64,000 nucleotides of DNA from Nymphaea colorata (taxonomy: Eukaryota; Streptophyta; Magnoliopsida; Nymphaeales; Nymphaeaceae), in the NCBI RefSeq assembly GCF_008831285.2, contig NC_045148.1, positions 5,647,001 to 5,711,000 of the forward strand. The letters are read 5' to 3'. Shown piece after piece: positions 12,901 through 22,379 of the stretch. The notes under the pieces are model-generated. The model was given only the letters and a program-made list of their open reading frames with translations. It did not search any database and had not been told where the DNA came from. The position numbers and the translations under genes are program-made. Every line of letters starts with the position of its first letter. Position 1 is the first letter of the stretch.

Positions 12901-13879
12901 TGTAAATGTGAATATCAACAGAGACCTATCATACAACCTGCTCAATGGAACCATTCCAGAAAGCCTTGGACAATTAACTTCATTACAAGTATTGTGAGTA
13001 TTGATAGTGCTTTTCAGATACATATTTTTTTTCCTCACAAAAAGTTTTGACTTTGAGATTGTTATATCTTACTCCAGGAATCTTAATGGCAACTTGTTAT
13101 CTGGAAGAGTCCCATCAGCTCTTGGTGGGAGGCCTCTCCACAGGGCTAGCTTCAAGTAAGTTCTCGTTTACATTTAATGTTCTGAAGAAAATTTTTGGAT
13201 TTTTAGTGTTTGGTTGCTTCTCTCATCTTTTATCTCTACTTTTCTTCAATCCAATTCGTTTCCTGCCACCTTGCAATTCACTGCATACATGAATAACTCT
13301 GAGAAATTTCATCATCAAAGAATCTGATAAACCATGCCGACGTTCAGTTTTACAGGGAATGAGGGCCTCTGTGGTATACCTGGATTGCCTGATTGTGGGC
13401 ATCATCTTTCTACCTCTGCAAAAGTTGGTATTGTGTTTGGGGCTATACTTGGATTCTTGGTTCTTCTTCTATGTTCCTTTTGCATGTGGAAGAGACGACA
13501 AAACATTCTTAGAGCAAAAAAACTTGCAGGTAAGCTAAAACTTTCCACTCTCCTGTACATTCACATTAGTTGGCTTTCATTTTTTTATGCTTGGAAAAAT
13601 ATTTTAGTTTCTGATATTAGAGAAAATGAAGTAACCCCATAAAGAACAAATAAGGTGGGGACGTGAGGAAGATGTTCAGCTATTCTTTGATTGTCGGATC
13701 TTTTAGAAGTAACAGACACAGTTTGAAAAGAAGTCTGACAGATGGTTACTTTTACAGCGAAGGAAGCTCCATATGCAAAAGCCAGAACCCACTATGTCCG
13801 TGATGTACAAATGACGAGAGCTCCTGCTCATGATCAATTTCGGGTTCATGCAGATAGTGGATCTCAACTGCTTTCCTAA
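1311..13879 (+). CDS. RLP4: RLP4-type receptor-like protein (malectin-like domain + LRR, no kinase), 5' exon missing
   Basis: A cell-surface receptor-like protein. The eight exons 1311-2363, 3424-3571, 6082-6153, 10116-10187, 12922-12993, 13078-13155, 13348-13529 and 13758-13879 join in frame through GT-AG introns and give 598 residues. In order they encode a tandem malectin-like ectodomain (about the first 350 aa, with RISCGA near the start and HFAEID in the second half), the RFGWNGDPC / PQQHPWSG segment typical of malectin-LRR proteins, LRRs (DLSYNLLNGTIPESLG), the GLCGIPGLP cap, one TM helix (VGIVFGAILGFLVLLL), a basic KRRQNILRA stop-transfer, and a tail of about 50 aa ending SQLLS. There is no kinase domain. 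This order and the C-terminus match Arabidopsis RLP4/RLP4-L1, for which roles at cell edges in directional growth have been described. The first exon (signal peptide) was not found. The ATG at 1301 lies in the intron before acceptor ATCAG and is probably not the start. Confidence 0.9.
2364..2402 (+). repeat. CT-rich tract immediately after a splice donor
   Basis: A CTCTCT/CCCTCC tract occupies the first about 40 nt of the intron after the malectin exon, so the donor itself reads GTCTCT. A similar (CT)n run (about 6158-6178) follows the exon-c donor. Confidence 0.85.
3424..3571 (+). CDS. RLP4: RLP4-like exon b: WNGDPC linker
   Basis: 148 nt. Acceptor TTTAATAG, donor GGATT|GTACTT, phases 1 to 2. 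It encodes RFGWNGDPCVPQQHPWSG, the conserved segment between the malectin domain and the LRRs. Confidence 0.88.
6082..6153 (+). CDS. RLP4: RLP4-like exon c: LRR, 72 nt
   Basis: Exactly 72 nt, phase 2 to 2. Acceptor GTGTTTAG, donor AAAAT|GTACGT. It encodes DLGNQGLRGYLADAFSTF and the start of the next repeat. A (CT)n run begins six bases into the following intron. Confidence 0.88.
6869..6903 (+). repeat. (GA)n microsatellite in intron
   Basis: About 17 uninterrupted GA units in the intron between exons c and d. The rest of that intron outside the MITE is AT-rich with no exon-like segment. Confidence 0.95.
7765..8178. mobile_element. hAT-type MITE copy A (414 bp) with 8-bp target duplication
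   Basis: The element starts CATAGTCATAAAAAAC and ends GTTTTTTGCGACTATG, an imperfect terminal inverted repeat. It is flanked on both sides by CTATATAT (7757-7764 and 8179-8186). An 8-bp duplication and CA...TG ends fit the hAT superfamily. The interior is AT-rich without coding capacity. Its reverse complement is clearly similar to 11183-11559. Confidence 0.85.
9874..9894 (+). repeat. (TG)n microsatellite in intron
   Basis: About ten TG units followed by a G-rich run, upstream of exon d. Confidence 0.9.
10116..10187 (+). CDS. RLP4: RLP4-like exon d: LRR, 72 nt
   Basis: Exactly 72 nt, phase 2 to 2. Acceptor TTGTGCAG, donor GTCTT|GTAAGT. It encodes NLSVNSIHGGIPPSLG. It lies between two opposite-orientation copies of the same MITE (7765-8178 and 11183-11559). 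Confidence 0.9.
11183..11559. mobile_element. hAT-type MITE copy B, opposite orientation to copy A
   Basis: It starts CATAGTCACAAATAACG and ends near GTGATTCTATA. It is similar to the reverse complement of copy A through shared blocks such as TTTTAAACGGCAAGGTTTTT, AGTGAGAAACTAA and GCAACAAATAAAAAT. The right end has decayed and no clear target duplication was found. It lies in the intron between exons d and e. Confidence 0.8.
12922..12993 (+). CDS. RLP4: RLP4-like exon e: LRR, 72 nt
   Basis: Exactly 72 nt, phase 2 to 2. Acceptor ATCAACAG, donor GTATT|GTGAGT. It encodes DLSYNLLNGTIPESLGQL, a canonical plant extracellular LRR. Confidence 0.9.
13078..13155 (+). CDS. RLP4: RLP4-like exon f: last LRR
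   Basis: 78 nt, phase 2 to 2. Acceptor ACTCCAG, donor TTCAA|GTAAGT. It encodes NLNGNLLSGRVPSALGGRPL. Confidence 0.88.
13348..13529 (+). CDS. RLP4: RLP4-like exon g: cap, transmembrane helix, stop-transfer
   Basis: 182 nt, phase 2 to 1. Of two nearby acceptors, CGTTCAG at 13347 was chosen over TTTACAG because it restores the conserved R-A-S-F-N-F-T junction and keeps the frame. It encodes GLCGIPGLPDCG, the TM helix and KRRQNILRA. Confidence 0.88.
13758..13879 (+). CDS. RLP4: RLP4-like exon h: cytoplasmic tail and stop
   Basis: 122 nt. Acceptor TTTTACAG. It encodes a short basic tail (KEAPYAKARTHYVRDVQMTR) and ends SQLLS with TAA at 13877-13879, matching the C-terminal end of the RLP4 family. 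Confidence 0.88.
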
Positions 13880-13929
13880 ATCAGACAGTTGTGAGTACTC
13901 AGAAAGTTTTGTTTCATTTGTAATGTTGG

Positions 13930-15365
13930 GAAGATGGCCTTCCATTTATATAGTCACAAACAGTCTCTTTCAATCCTAAGTTGCATAAGAGTGTAAAATG
14001 TAACAATTACTTTGTCATGGTTCTTTTCTTGTATATATCATTTTTGAACACCAAAGAATGTAAATTTCCTCAAAGGATCTAAAGAAGGCTGCTTGACAGA
14101 AAAAGTTCCTTACTTGATGAGTCAGAATTTATTCTGGCAGAAATTATCTCTAGAACATCAGGCAGAAATTATCTCTAAGAACATCAGAATCTTTCTTGTG
14201 TTTTTGGCTATAAAGTGAGTATGAATGGTCTGGCTAGCCACTTTGAGCGAAGACTACATGGATACTGGTACAGTGCGGAGCATTTTTACAAAACTTGCGC
14301 ATGGGAATATGGCTGTACATATGTATATGTATATATACATATATAATGAAGTTTTAAGCAAATAAACACATAACTTCATTGTTACATTCATAAACTATAT
14401 ATTACCAGACAAAAGTTACTAAAATATACCAAAAACATATAAAAAGTACAGAAAAAAATTAAGTCTGCCATGTCCAAGCCATGTCCCATTCCCACACTCT
14501 TGTTATATTCTGCCGACATGGATACTTCTACCTTTTTAGAAATGTCCTGTTACATCTTCACTCAATCATATTGCAAATCATCTCTTTCTCGGTGGTTTCT
14601 TGTTTTCAACTTCATATCCAATTGATGCAGACATGTGAAACTTATGGGGCTGAAGTACTTCGGACCAAAATATGTGCTCTTATATGTTTGTATGCGTTGC
14701 ATTTTGTTCTTAGTTTTGTTATGATGTTTCTGATTTTTCTGATATATCATATTTTTTCTGCCCTGTAAAGACTAAGTAAGCTCCGCCTAGAAAATGAAAA
14801 ACCACAAGTATTCATTGGTAGTGTTAAGATGATGGCTTCCATTTGTAGTCACAAGTAGTCTGCTTCAACCTTCAGTTGCATGGGAGTGCCAGCAAAATGT
14901 AACAATTACTTTTTCATGGTTCTTCTCTTGTGTATGACATTTTTTTTAACACCAAAGAATGTAAATTTCCTCAAGGATCTAAAAGTTGCTGGTTGACAGG
15001 GAAAGGTCCTTGCTGTATGATTTCAGTAATTATTCTGGCTATAGTGATGACCAAAAAAATCAAAACATCTTTCCCGTGTTTGTGGCACCATAATTGAGTA
15101 TGACTGGACTGGTTAGCCGACTCATGGGTACTGCAAACCATCTCTTTGCTTGGTGGTTGATGCTTCTTTAACATCTGATCCAGTTGAAGCAAACTTATGC
15201 AACTCACGTTGTTGAACTATTTTGTTACCAAAATATAAAACTCTTTTATGTAGTTTTCTTTGCACTCTTGTATTTTTTTTCCCCTAAAGTTTCTGTTTTC
15301 TTCTTATATATCATTTTTCTCTGCATTGTAAAGACCAAGCTTTAGCTAGAAAATGGAAAATCAGA
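13930..15365 (+). repeat. Diverged tandem duplication of the RLP4 3' flank
   Basis: Sequence from about 13930 to 14820 recurs from about 14830 to 15365. Shared blocks include AATGTAACAATTACTTT, CACCAAAGAATGTAAATTTC and, near the end, TGTAAAGAC followed by a GCCTAGAAAATG / GCTAGAAAATG block. The first copy carries about 320 bp extra (about 14250-14570). No ORF in it looks real. The first copy starts about 50 nt after the stop codon, so it probably supplies the 3' UTR. Confidence 0.85.
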
Positions 15366-15760
15366 CTTAAGCATCTGAAATCAAACGCAACGTGAGCAGC
15401 GGAGGGACTTTTGACAAACATTCTGCTTTTATTTTTCAGTGCATTTTACACAAATTTTCTCCTTACAAGGACAAGGAATTCAAGCACATCAACATATTGT
15501 CATATACTCTGCAGTTGTTACCCCCCTTCAGTCTCTATGCATTGAAAAGGCCAAGCTTTAGCTAGAAAACGGAAAATCGGAAGTAAGCATCTGAAATCAA
15601 ACGCAATATGAGCAGGAGAGGGACTTTTGACAAACATTCTGCTTTTATTTTTCAGTGCATTTTACACAAATTTTCTCCTTACAAGGACAAGGAATTCAAA
15701 CACATCAACATATTGTCATATGCTCTGCAGTTGTTACCCCCTTCAGTCTGCATGCCATGA
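15335..15760 (+). repeat. 216-bp tandem duplication, nearly identical copies
   Basis: CCAAGCTTTAGCTAGAAAA at 15335 recurs at 15551. The two copies match closely through CAAGGACAAGGAATTCAA and TACTCTGCAGTTGTTACC/TGCTCTGCAGTTGTTACC. This is a younger duplication at the distal end of the 13930-15365 duplication. Confidence 0.9.
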
Positions 15761-16685
15761 GCTTAAACTGTACAAATTTTACGAATTAAAATCACTTGAC
15801 TGTTGCAGCATGTTTTATATCTAAGCCAATTTTGTATATATTCTTTATCCGTTCTATATTCTTATAGGTTTAGATTTCTGGTAGCTCATTATATGCTTGA
15901 GCAGTCCCAGTCTGTATTTGATGTCAGACTCAGTTAATATGTTGATGTACACATGAACATTTTGCTTTCGCCAAGTAGACCTACTGCTTTATATAAAACT
16001 CCAGTGATGCTATCTGTGTACGTATTTATTACTAATGGTTCCATTAATGCATGGCATGCCTGTAGCACTTCATCCATACAACTAACAAAATTATGCATTA
16101 ATTTGTTTGATAGCCCACAATTTGTTTCTACTGTAGAATGTAGTGGTGTGTCGCATAGCCACAATATAAAGAAAAATTTACCTAATAAACAATCGTTCTT
16201 ATCTCTTTTAATCTCTTCTTGTTTTGGCCATAGTTACTTTAATTTATCATAAACAACTGGGTGCCTAATTTTTTTTCAAATGGTCCGTCAAGCATTTGCA
16301 TCACATTTGTTTCCCTTAGTTTCGAACACAAAACTTTTAGATCCTCAGGTAGATATCTTGTTTTCACCTCCTCTGTAGTGAAAGAATACCACGGAGACCC
16401 GATGAAGGCCTAATTGGGGCCTAGATGGAATTTGACTGCTCCTAGTCGGTATATTAGGGATAAGACAACGCGGCAAAAGTGAAAGAAATAACAAAAAAAA
16501 AAAAAAAAAAGAAGGCCAGGAAGAAGAGACACATGAAGGGTGGTTGTGTTTTTGGGGGGCCTTGACATGCTGAGCTACAAAATAACCAATATTTTGTCTC
16601 TCGAATACTTCTTTTTGGTCGTTTGTCAAACGAAACACGCTGATATGCAAAATAACCAATATTTTGTCTCTCAAATGCTTTTTTT

Positions 16686-16842
16686 TAAGGTCGTTTGGTA
16701 AATGGAAACGGAACGTTTCGTGAGTGTTTTATGAATTAGGGCAGATTTATAGACATTTAGTTTTAATGTTTCATGAATTTGCACTATTTTTTGGAATAAA
16801 TTCATGAAACACTATGAATGTTCCAACTACCAAAATGTGTTT
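16686..16842. mobile_element. Short palindromic MITE-like element
   Basis: The left end GGTCGTTTGGTAAATGGAA and the reverse complement of the right end (GGTAGTTGGAACATTC) form a degenerate inverted repeat. The interior contains TTTCATGAA / TTCATGAAA palindromes. Loosely similar motifs (GTTTCATGAAT, AGGGCAGATT) occur at 57841-57975. No clear target duplication was found. Confidence 0.45.
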
Positions 16843-17790
16843 TCTTGTTCTTTAATATGAGGAGTTAAAACGTCTTTAAGTCATTCATCTTTTATGAACA
16901 TGGTGATGATGTGTGGGTGTCTGACCAGGACTTTACTTACATCCATGGTTTTCCTCGGAAGAATAATTACGCAGATGTGATTCTGCATCAAATTAAAACG
17001 CGTTCCTGTTCTATAAGATACATCTCACAAATTGAAAGGCCGGACTTTGATCTTCTCGAGCAGACAAGACAGACGCCCTGTTGGACAGGGGTATATATTT
17101 TCCCCAGTTCCGCCCTATTCCGTGGTTACCCATGGGACAGACCTGCAGGACTACGCTCTGCGTCCGATGGTCGTCTCTCTCCCTCTCTCCTGCCGCTCAG
17201 CTGCTCTCTGCTCCTCCGGTGCTCTGGCAATGAACACAGGCGATCGATCGCCATCTACATACACTCGCTCTTCTCCCGGTGCTCTCTGACCCTCTCCCGC
17301 TGCTCACCTGCACGAAACTATAACCTTGACATCAGTAGTTCTAACTCTCCCCAATTAACCCCTATTCATCTTCCCCAGTTCGCTGTTCATGGTGGGGAAC
17401 TTGGGATTGTGGGTTGTCCTTGCCCCTTTTGTCGTACTCAATCAGGAACAGCTCACAGTCCTCGCCACTGCATTTGTTTCTCTTAAAAGTAATGGCGTTC
17501 TACCGAGAACATAAAAGAGAGGCTCCCTGCAAGATTAATCGGCCTGTCAACCTACTGTTACTCTGACATCAACAACACTGTTGTCTACCGAGTGACAACA
17601 TTTTAAGTGCTTCTCATGTGGGTGTTTTGACTGCTGAAGAATCTTCCATACCAGAGTACCACGGAAATTATATGGAGTAACTCATTATATGGAGTAACTC
17701 CGCTACGTTGCTGAGTTACTGATCTATGGCCAAGCTAAAAGTGGTGAACCACTCCGCATTAAAAACCAACAAACCGCAAGCTAACTGTGC

Positions 17791-17792
<2 letters not shown>

Positions 17793-17832
<40 letters not shown>
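17793..17832 (+). repeat. (GA)n microsatellite
   Basis: About 20 GA units in the intergenic region downstream of both receptor genes. Confidence 0.95.
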
Positions 17833-17834
<2 letters not shown>

Positions 17835-18686
17835 CCCTACTAAACAGCTGCAATAGAATTATTTTTTATCATGGTCGCAACCAAAATAATGCCTGAAAAG
17901 TAAACTAGCAGCTTTTACACGAAAAAGACTGGCCAGATCCAGCTTATTGAGATGGAATCATGAACATTGACGGGTTCCCATCAGTTCCGGCTGTAGCCAA
18001 TCTTGGTCTATCACGTGCATTCATGTGGTGTGCAGTGGCCATGACCACCATCAAACGCCCAATAATACATCCATGACTGTCCGAAGCTGTCCTTTTCACA
18101 TGGATGTGGGCACGTCATCCTTTGATTACATGGTCTGTCCCCACCTTCCAACAAGAAAAAAACCGACCACTTTCTTAACACAGCCAACTCCACAACAGCT
18201 AAAATTGAGCTTGGCTTCTTCCATCAGTTGCTTTCTCATGTACACTTGCTAGACATCCACAGAATCCCCACCTCACAGCTCACTTCTTTTTGGTGCTTTT
18301 GGCATCATCACCGCCCACTCTGTTTGTCATCATCGGTTTGTCGTAAAATTTGCAGGCCCCACTCTGATGGCAGATATAGCATCAACTTCATCATCAACAA
18401 GAGAAAAACCAGTAAATATTTCCTTAACAGAGGCAACCATGTAGCAGCGGGAAGAAGATTGGCTTCCTTCATTCAATTATTCCTCCTTGTTTGTGGATGT
18501 TGAAAGGGCTTTTCTCCTTTCAGGTCATCAATCTTTTTCCCTTTTGGCACCGTCACCGTTGATGTGCAGTAGGCATACAGTGATTGGCCATGTGATGTGT
18601 CAAAGTCAAGGACCCCCGTTGTTGCCATTGATTGCCCGAATGAATTTTTTTGACATTGCAAAAGGCCAATATCCGTTCCACGCTCC

Positions 18687-19171
18687 TTAGTAGAGGTTAA
18701 TCTTAGTAGAAACAGAGGAAGAGTATGGCAGTGAGCAATTTGAGGAGCCTGGATCTAGATGAAGCCCTGCACTTGATGCAGTGGAGTGGTTTGGTGTAGG
18801 ACTATTCGTTGGCTCAGATGTGCCAAGTTTATGCGCCTCTGCTGGGGCGTCATGGCGGATTTCCTTGAGAAGCGCTGCTACATCTTTCATGGTAGGCCGT
18901 TCTTCGGCATTGTTGTTAACACATAACAATGCTATACCAAGTGCTTGCAGCATCTCCTGGATCTGTGAGTCTGGCCTGCCTTGCAGCTTTGGATCCAACA
19001 ACTCAAGAGCGCTACGCTTATTTCTGCGGTGGTCTTTCACCCACTGAACCAAATGTAGGCCTTCTGGGAAGGCCGCGTCAAGGGGGTGCTTGCCGGTCAG
19101 GACCTCAAGTAGGACGACTCCAAAGCTGTAAACGTCACTTTTCTCTGTAATCCGTAACATGGATCCGTACT
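18687..19171 (-). CDS. RGI3: RGI-like exon 2: kinase C-lobe and tail
   Basis: 485 nt behind acceptor ACTGCAG. It continues the APE-equivalent (IAP|EYGSM), ITEKSDVYSFGVVLLE, GKHPLD and ERPTMKDV, then a Ser/Pro-rich tail ending KINLY. Confidence 0.93.
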
Positions 19172-22100
19172 CTGCAGTATGTTGGAAAAACAACAGGTCA
19201 TTTAGCCATTGGTTTTGAAAGATGGATATATATGCAGGGAGAGAGGTCAGTTTAGTGATTAATCACTTTGAGGCCTAAAAGAATATAAAATTTGTTTCTG
19301 ATTAAAGTCACTTGCAGTATGAAAGAAAAACGGATGACTTTAATGAATAAATTCATAAGCAGAAAGCAATTTCACAGAATTAAAAAGGTGTTGATCAACA
19401 TACCAGGAGCAATGTACCCGTAAGAGCCAGCAAGAAGTGGAGATGACCTAGAGTATCCCATCCCATCTTCATCCAGCAACTTGGCAAGCCCAAAGTCAGC
19501 TAAATAAGGCTCATATCTTGGACCCAGCAAAATATTGTTGGACTTCACATCTCTGTGAATTATGGGCGGTATGCAGTCATGGTGCAGATAGGCCAGTCCT
19601 TGTCCTGCACCCAGCAAGATATTATATCTCATCTCCCATTCTACTGCCACACCATTGCTATTCTCATTGTGCAACAGTGAGGCCAAACTGCCGTTGGGCA
19701 TGTAATCATACAAGAGAAGCTTTGTGCTCCTGTTGCTGCAGTAGCCCAAGAGTCTTACTATGTTTTTGTGCCTTATGGAACCCAATGTGCTCGTCTCAGA
19801 GGCAAAAGCTAGTTCACTGCATTTCTTGCTAGGCCATAGCCTCTTCACTGCCACATTGTCACCGCCAGTTACTGATGCTCTGTACACCATTCCAGAACAC
19901 CCCCTTCCAATGATATTTTCAGGTATAAGACTGCGTAATATGGCATCCAGTGGGATGTCCCGTTTCTGGAAGAGTGTTATGCTCCAAGGTGGAGCAATCT
20001 CCGGATCCCCTGTGTCTTTTGGCAAACTTGTGCGTGCTCTTATCAGCATATACGCTGCTAGCAGTAGTAGCATTGCTGTTGCACTGAGCAGGAGGCTCAT
20101 TGCCAATTTTAACATATTGGATTTCGACGATGATGGTGCATGTGCACATGAACTATCAGATACACAGAGTGCTGAATTTCCAGTGAGATCACTTAAAGGT
20201 AGCTTCTTGAAGAAGGGAGTATCTGGCAAGGCGCCAGAAAAATTGTTGAAGCTCACGTTCAGTGTGACTAGATTTTGAAGAGTTGAGAGAACAGAGAGGT
20301 CTCCTGTCAGCATGTTGTATGACAGGTCGAGTGTTCCCAGCTTGATGAGGCTAGAGAATTCCTGTGGCAGCCGGCCCGTGAGAAAATTCTTGCTTAGATT
20401 CAATGATATCTCCAAAGATGGCAGCAATCCAAGTTGAGGAGGAATCTCCCCATGGAGTCTGTTGCTGCTAAGATCCAAGAGTTGCAGTTTACTACAGCGG
20501 CCGAGCTCGGCAGGGATCGTGCTAGAGAAATTGTTGTTCCCAAGCATGAGTTTGTTTAAAGAACTCAGCAAACCAAATGCTGGATTCAGATCTCCAGTAA
20601 GATAGTTCGCTGACATATCTATAATTTGCAGGCTTACCAACCGGCCTATATCTGTAGGTATATTTCCTGTAAGGCTGTTGGAATGAAGGTCAAGGAACTG
20701 GAGGCTCGTGCATGAAGAGACTTCTCCAGGAATTGGCCCAATCAATTCGTTCTGACCCAAATCAAGAAACTCCAATCTTGTCAACTTCCCGATCTCGGCT
20801 GGGATCGATCCAGAGAGGCGGTTGCTGCTTGCTCTGAACCGAATCAGAGAAGTGCAGTTACCAATTTGTGCTGGGATTGGACCGGAGAGATCATTGGAGA
20901 GGAGAAGCAACTTTGTTAGATTTGTCAATGCAAAAATCTGCTTTGGAATAGATCCTACGAGGCTATTCTGAGAAAGATCAAGCGCCTCCAGCTTTTCACA
21001 ATCAGCAAGAGAGGTGGGAATACTTCCTTCAAGCTTGTTCTTCCACAAGTAAAGCAAAGTTAGACTCTTCAGCGTCCCTAACTCTGGAGGTATCTGACCT
21101 GTAATTTGATTGTTATCAATCTCAATATGGGTTAGAGCTGTGCAGTTCACCAGGATCGAGGGTATACTGCCAGAGATCTGGTTGACACTCAAAAGAAGCT
21201 CTTCAAGTTTTTCCAAGCCCCCAAAACTTTGAGGAATGCTTCCTGTTAGAGCATTCATTGATAAGTCAATGACAGCCAATGAAGAACAGTTGCCGATCTC
21301 AGGAGGGATGGTACCAACCAAGCTATTTTGCCACAAAAGAAGGTGTTGTAGGTTTGAGAGCCTGCCCAACTCCTTAGGAACTGAACCAGATAGCGAATTC
21401 CCATAAAGATATATGCTTTGCAGTTCACTGCAGTCCCCCAACTCTTTGGGTATTGGACCTGACAACATGGCTGTATATATGGCAAGAGTTTGCAGTTTCT
21501 TAAGTTGCCCAAGTGTAGCAGGAAGGGGGCCTGTTAGGCTGGTCTCAGCTAGACCCAACATGGCGAGTTCACTGCAATTTCCAATCTCTAATGGCAGCGG
21601 GCCTTGGAGATTTGCATTTCCTCCTGCTCTGAACACCGTCAAATTCTTCAAGTTGCCTATGCTTGAAGGCAACCCACCATTCAACTGGTTGTCATAGAGA
21701 ACCAACCACGAAAGGCTGGTGAGGTTGCCAATATCTGCCGGGATGGGTCCCTCCAAAAAATTAGAGTTAAGATAGAGCTTTTCGAGCTTGGTGAGCCTGC
21801 ATATTTCATTTGGAATAGCACCGCTGATTCCATTATTGCTCAGGTCAAGAAAGGTCAGTTGGGAATAGTCACCCAACTCTGCAGGGATTGAACCAGTGAG
21901 GTTGATCCCTGATAGAATCAATGTCCGGAGGGATTTGAGGGATCCGAAACCAGAAGGAGGAGGACCATGAAGAGAAAGAGACTTCAGACTAACCTGGATC
22001 ACGTCACCCTCGGCATTGCAGAGAACGCCGTTCCATTTGCAGGGATTGCCATCATCAGGATTCCAGTTACTCAGGCTCTCGGTTGAGCCATTTAGACGTA

Positions 22101-22227
22101 GCTTCCATTCTAGGAGTGCCTGTCCCTCTTGGTTCAAAGCCTGAATGGCCACGAATCCAAATAATGAAAGGAACAAGAAGAAGAGGAACAGAGAAGATGG
22201 CAGTACATGCTTCTTCTCTGCTTCCAT
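18687..22227 (-). CDS. RGI3: LRR receptor-like kinase, subfamily XI, RGI3/RGI4 (RGF receptor) type
   Basis: Exon 1 (22227-19404) and exon 2 (19171-18687) join as P-E across a 232-nt GT-AG intron placed after GSYGYIAP, giving 1102 aa. The parts are a signal peptide (1-30), the LRRNT pair PCKWNGVLC (63-70), more than 20 extracellular LRRs, a TM helix (about 705-729) and a kinase domain with G-loop IGRGCSGMV (from 773), VAVK Lys795, HRD 891-893 and DFG 911-913. It is therefore an apparently active RD kinase. The RxGG motif (RAGG, 200-203), known in RGI receptors to contact sulfated root meristem growth factor peptides, is present. EMLQALGIALLC and MKDVAALLKEIRHD in the C-lobe, and the LRR pattern, are closest to RGI3/RGI4 (SKM2) rather than RGI1/2/5. 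All catalytic residues are intact. The choice between RGI3 and RGI4 is inference; membership of the RGI group is firm. Confidence 0.93.
19404..22227 (-). CDS. RGI3: RGI-like exon 1: signal peptide, LRRs, TM, kinase N-lobe to activation loop
   Basis: 2824 nt. The start MEAEKKHVLPSS is followed directly by a hydrophobic core, which supports this ATG. The donor is CCTG|GTATG, and the open frame runs only ten codons into the intron before a stop. Confidence 0.93.
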
Positions 22228-22346
22228 GGATTTACAGGCATTAGACAGGGGATGATGAGATTGAGAAGAGAAGAGCAGCAGAACCCATGTTCCTGTTATA
22301 TGCTTCAGATCAGAATCTCCGGATCCAAGAGCAGCTACCTCGCATC

Positions 22347-22376
<30 letters not shown>
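22347..22376 (-). promoter_or_regulatory. (CT)n tract in the 5' leader/promoter of the RGI-like gene
   Basis: On the coding strand this is a CT run about 120-150 nt upstream of the ATG. Pyrimidine-rich runs near plant transcription starts are common core-promoter or leader elements. No convincing TATA box was identified. Confidence 0.5.
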
Positions 22377-22378
<2 letters not shown>

Positions 22379-22379
22379 T

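Larger units (their letters stand above)
15761..18686. other. Intergenic region between RLP4-like and RGI-like genes
   Basis: No gene is supported. It holds a 70-bp direct repeat (16571 and 16641, block AAAATAACCAATATTTTGTC), a MITE-like palindromic stretch (16686-16842) and a (GA)n run (17793-17832). The longest open frame (16911-17486) has a skewed Ser/Arg/Leu-rich composition and no recognisable domain. Confidence 0.7.

Noticed and set aside
16911-17486. 191-codon open frame, plus strand
   Set aside because: Ser/Arg/Leu-rich, no domain, no splice context, overlapped by another open frame. Explained by locally higher GC and CT content.
19760-20278. 172-codon open frame antisense to the receptor kinase
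   Set aside because: A shadow of the LRR/TM coding sequence on the other strand.
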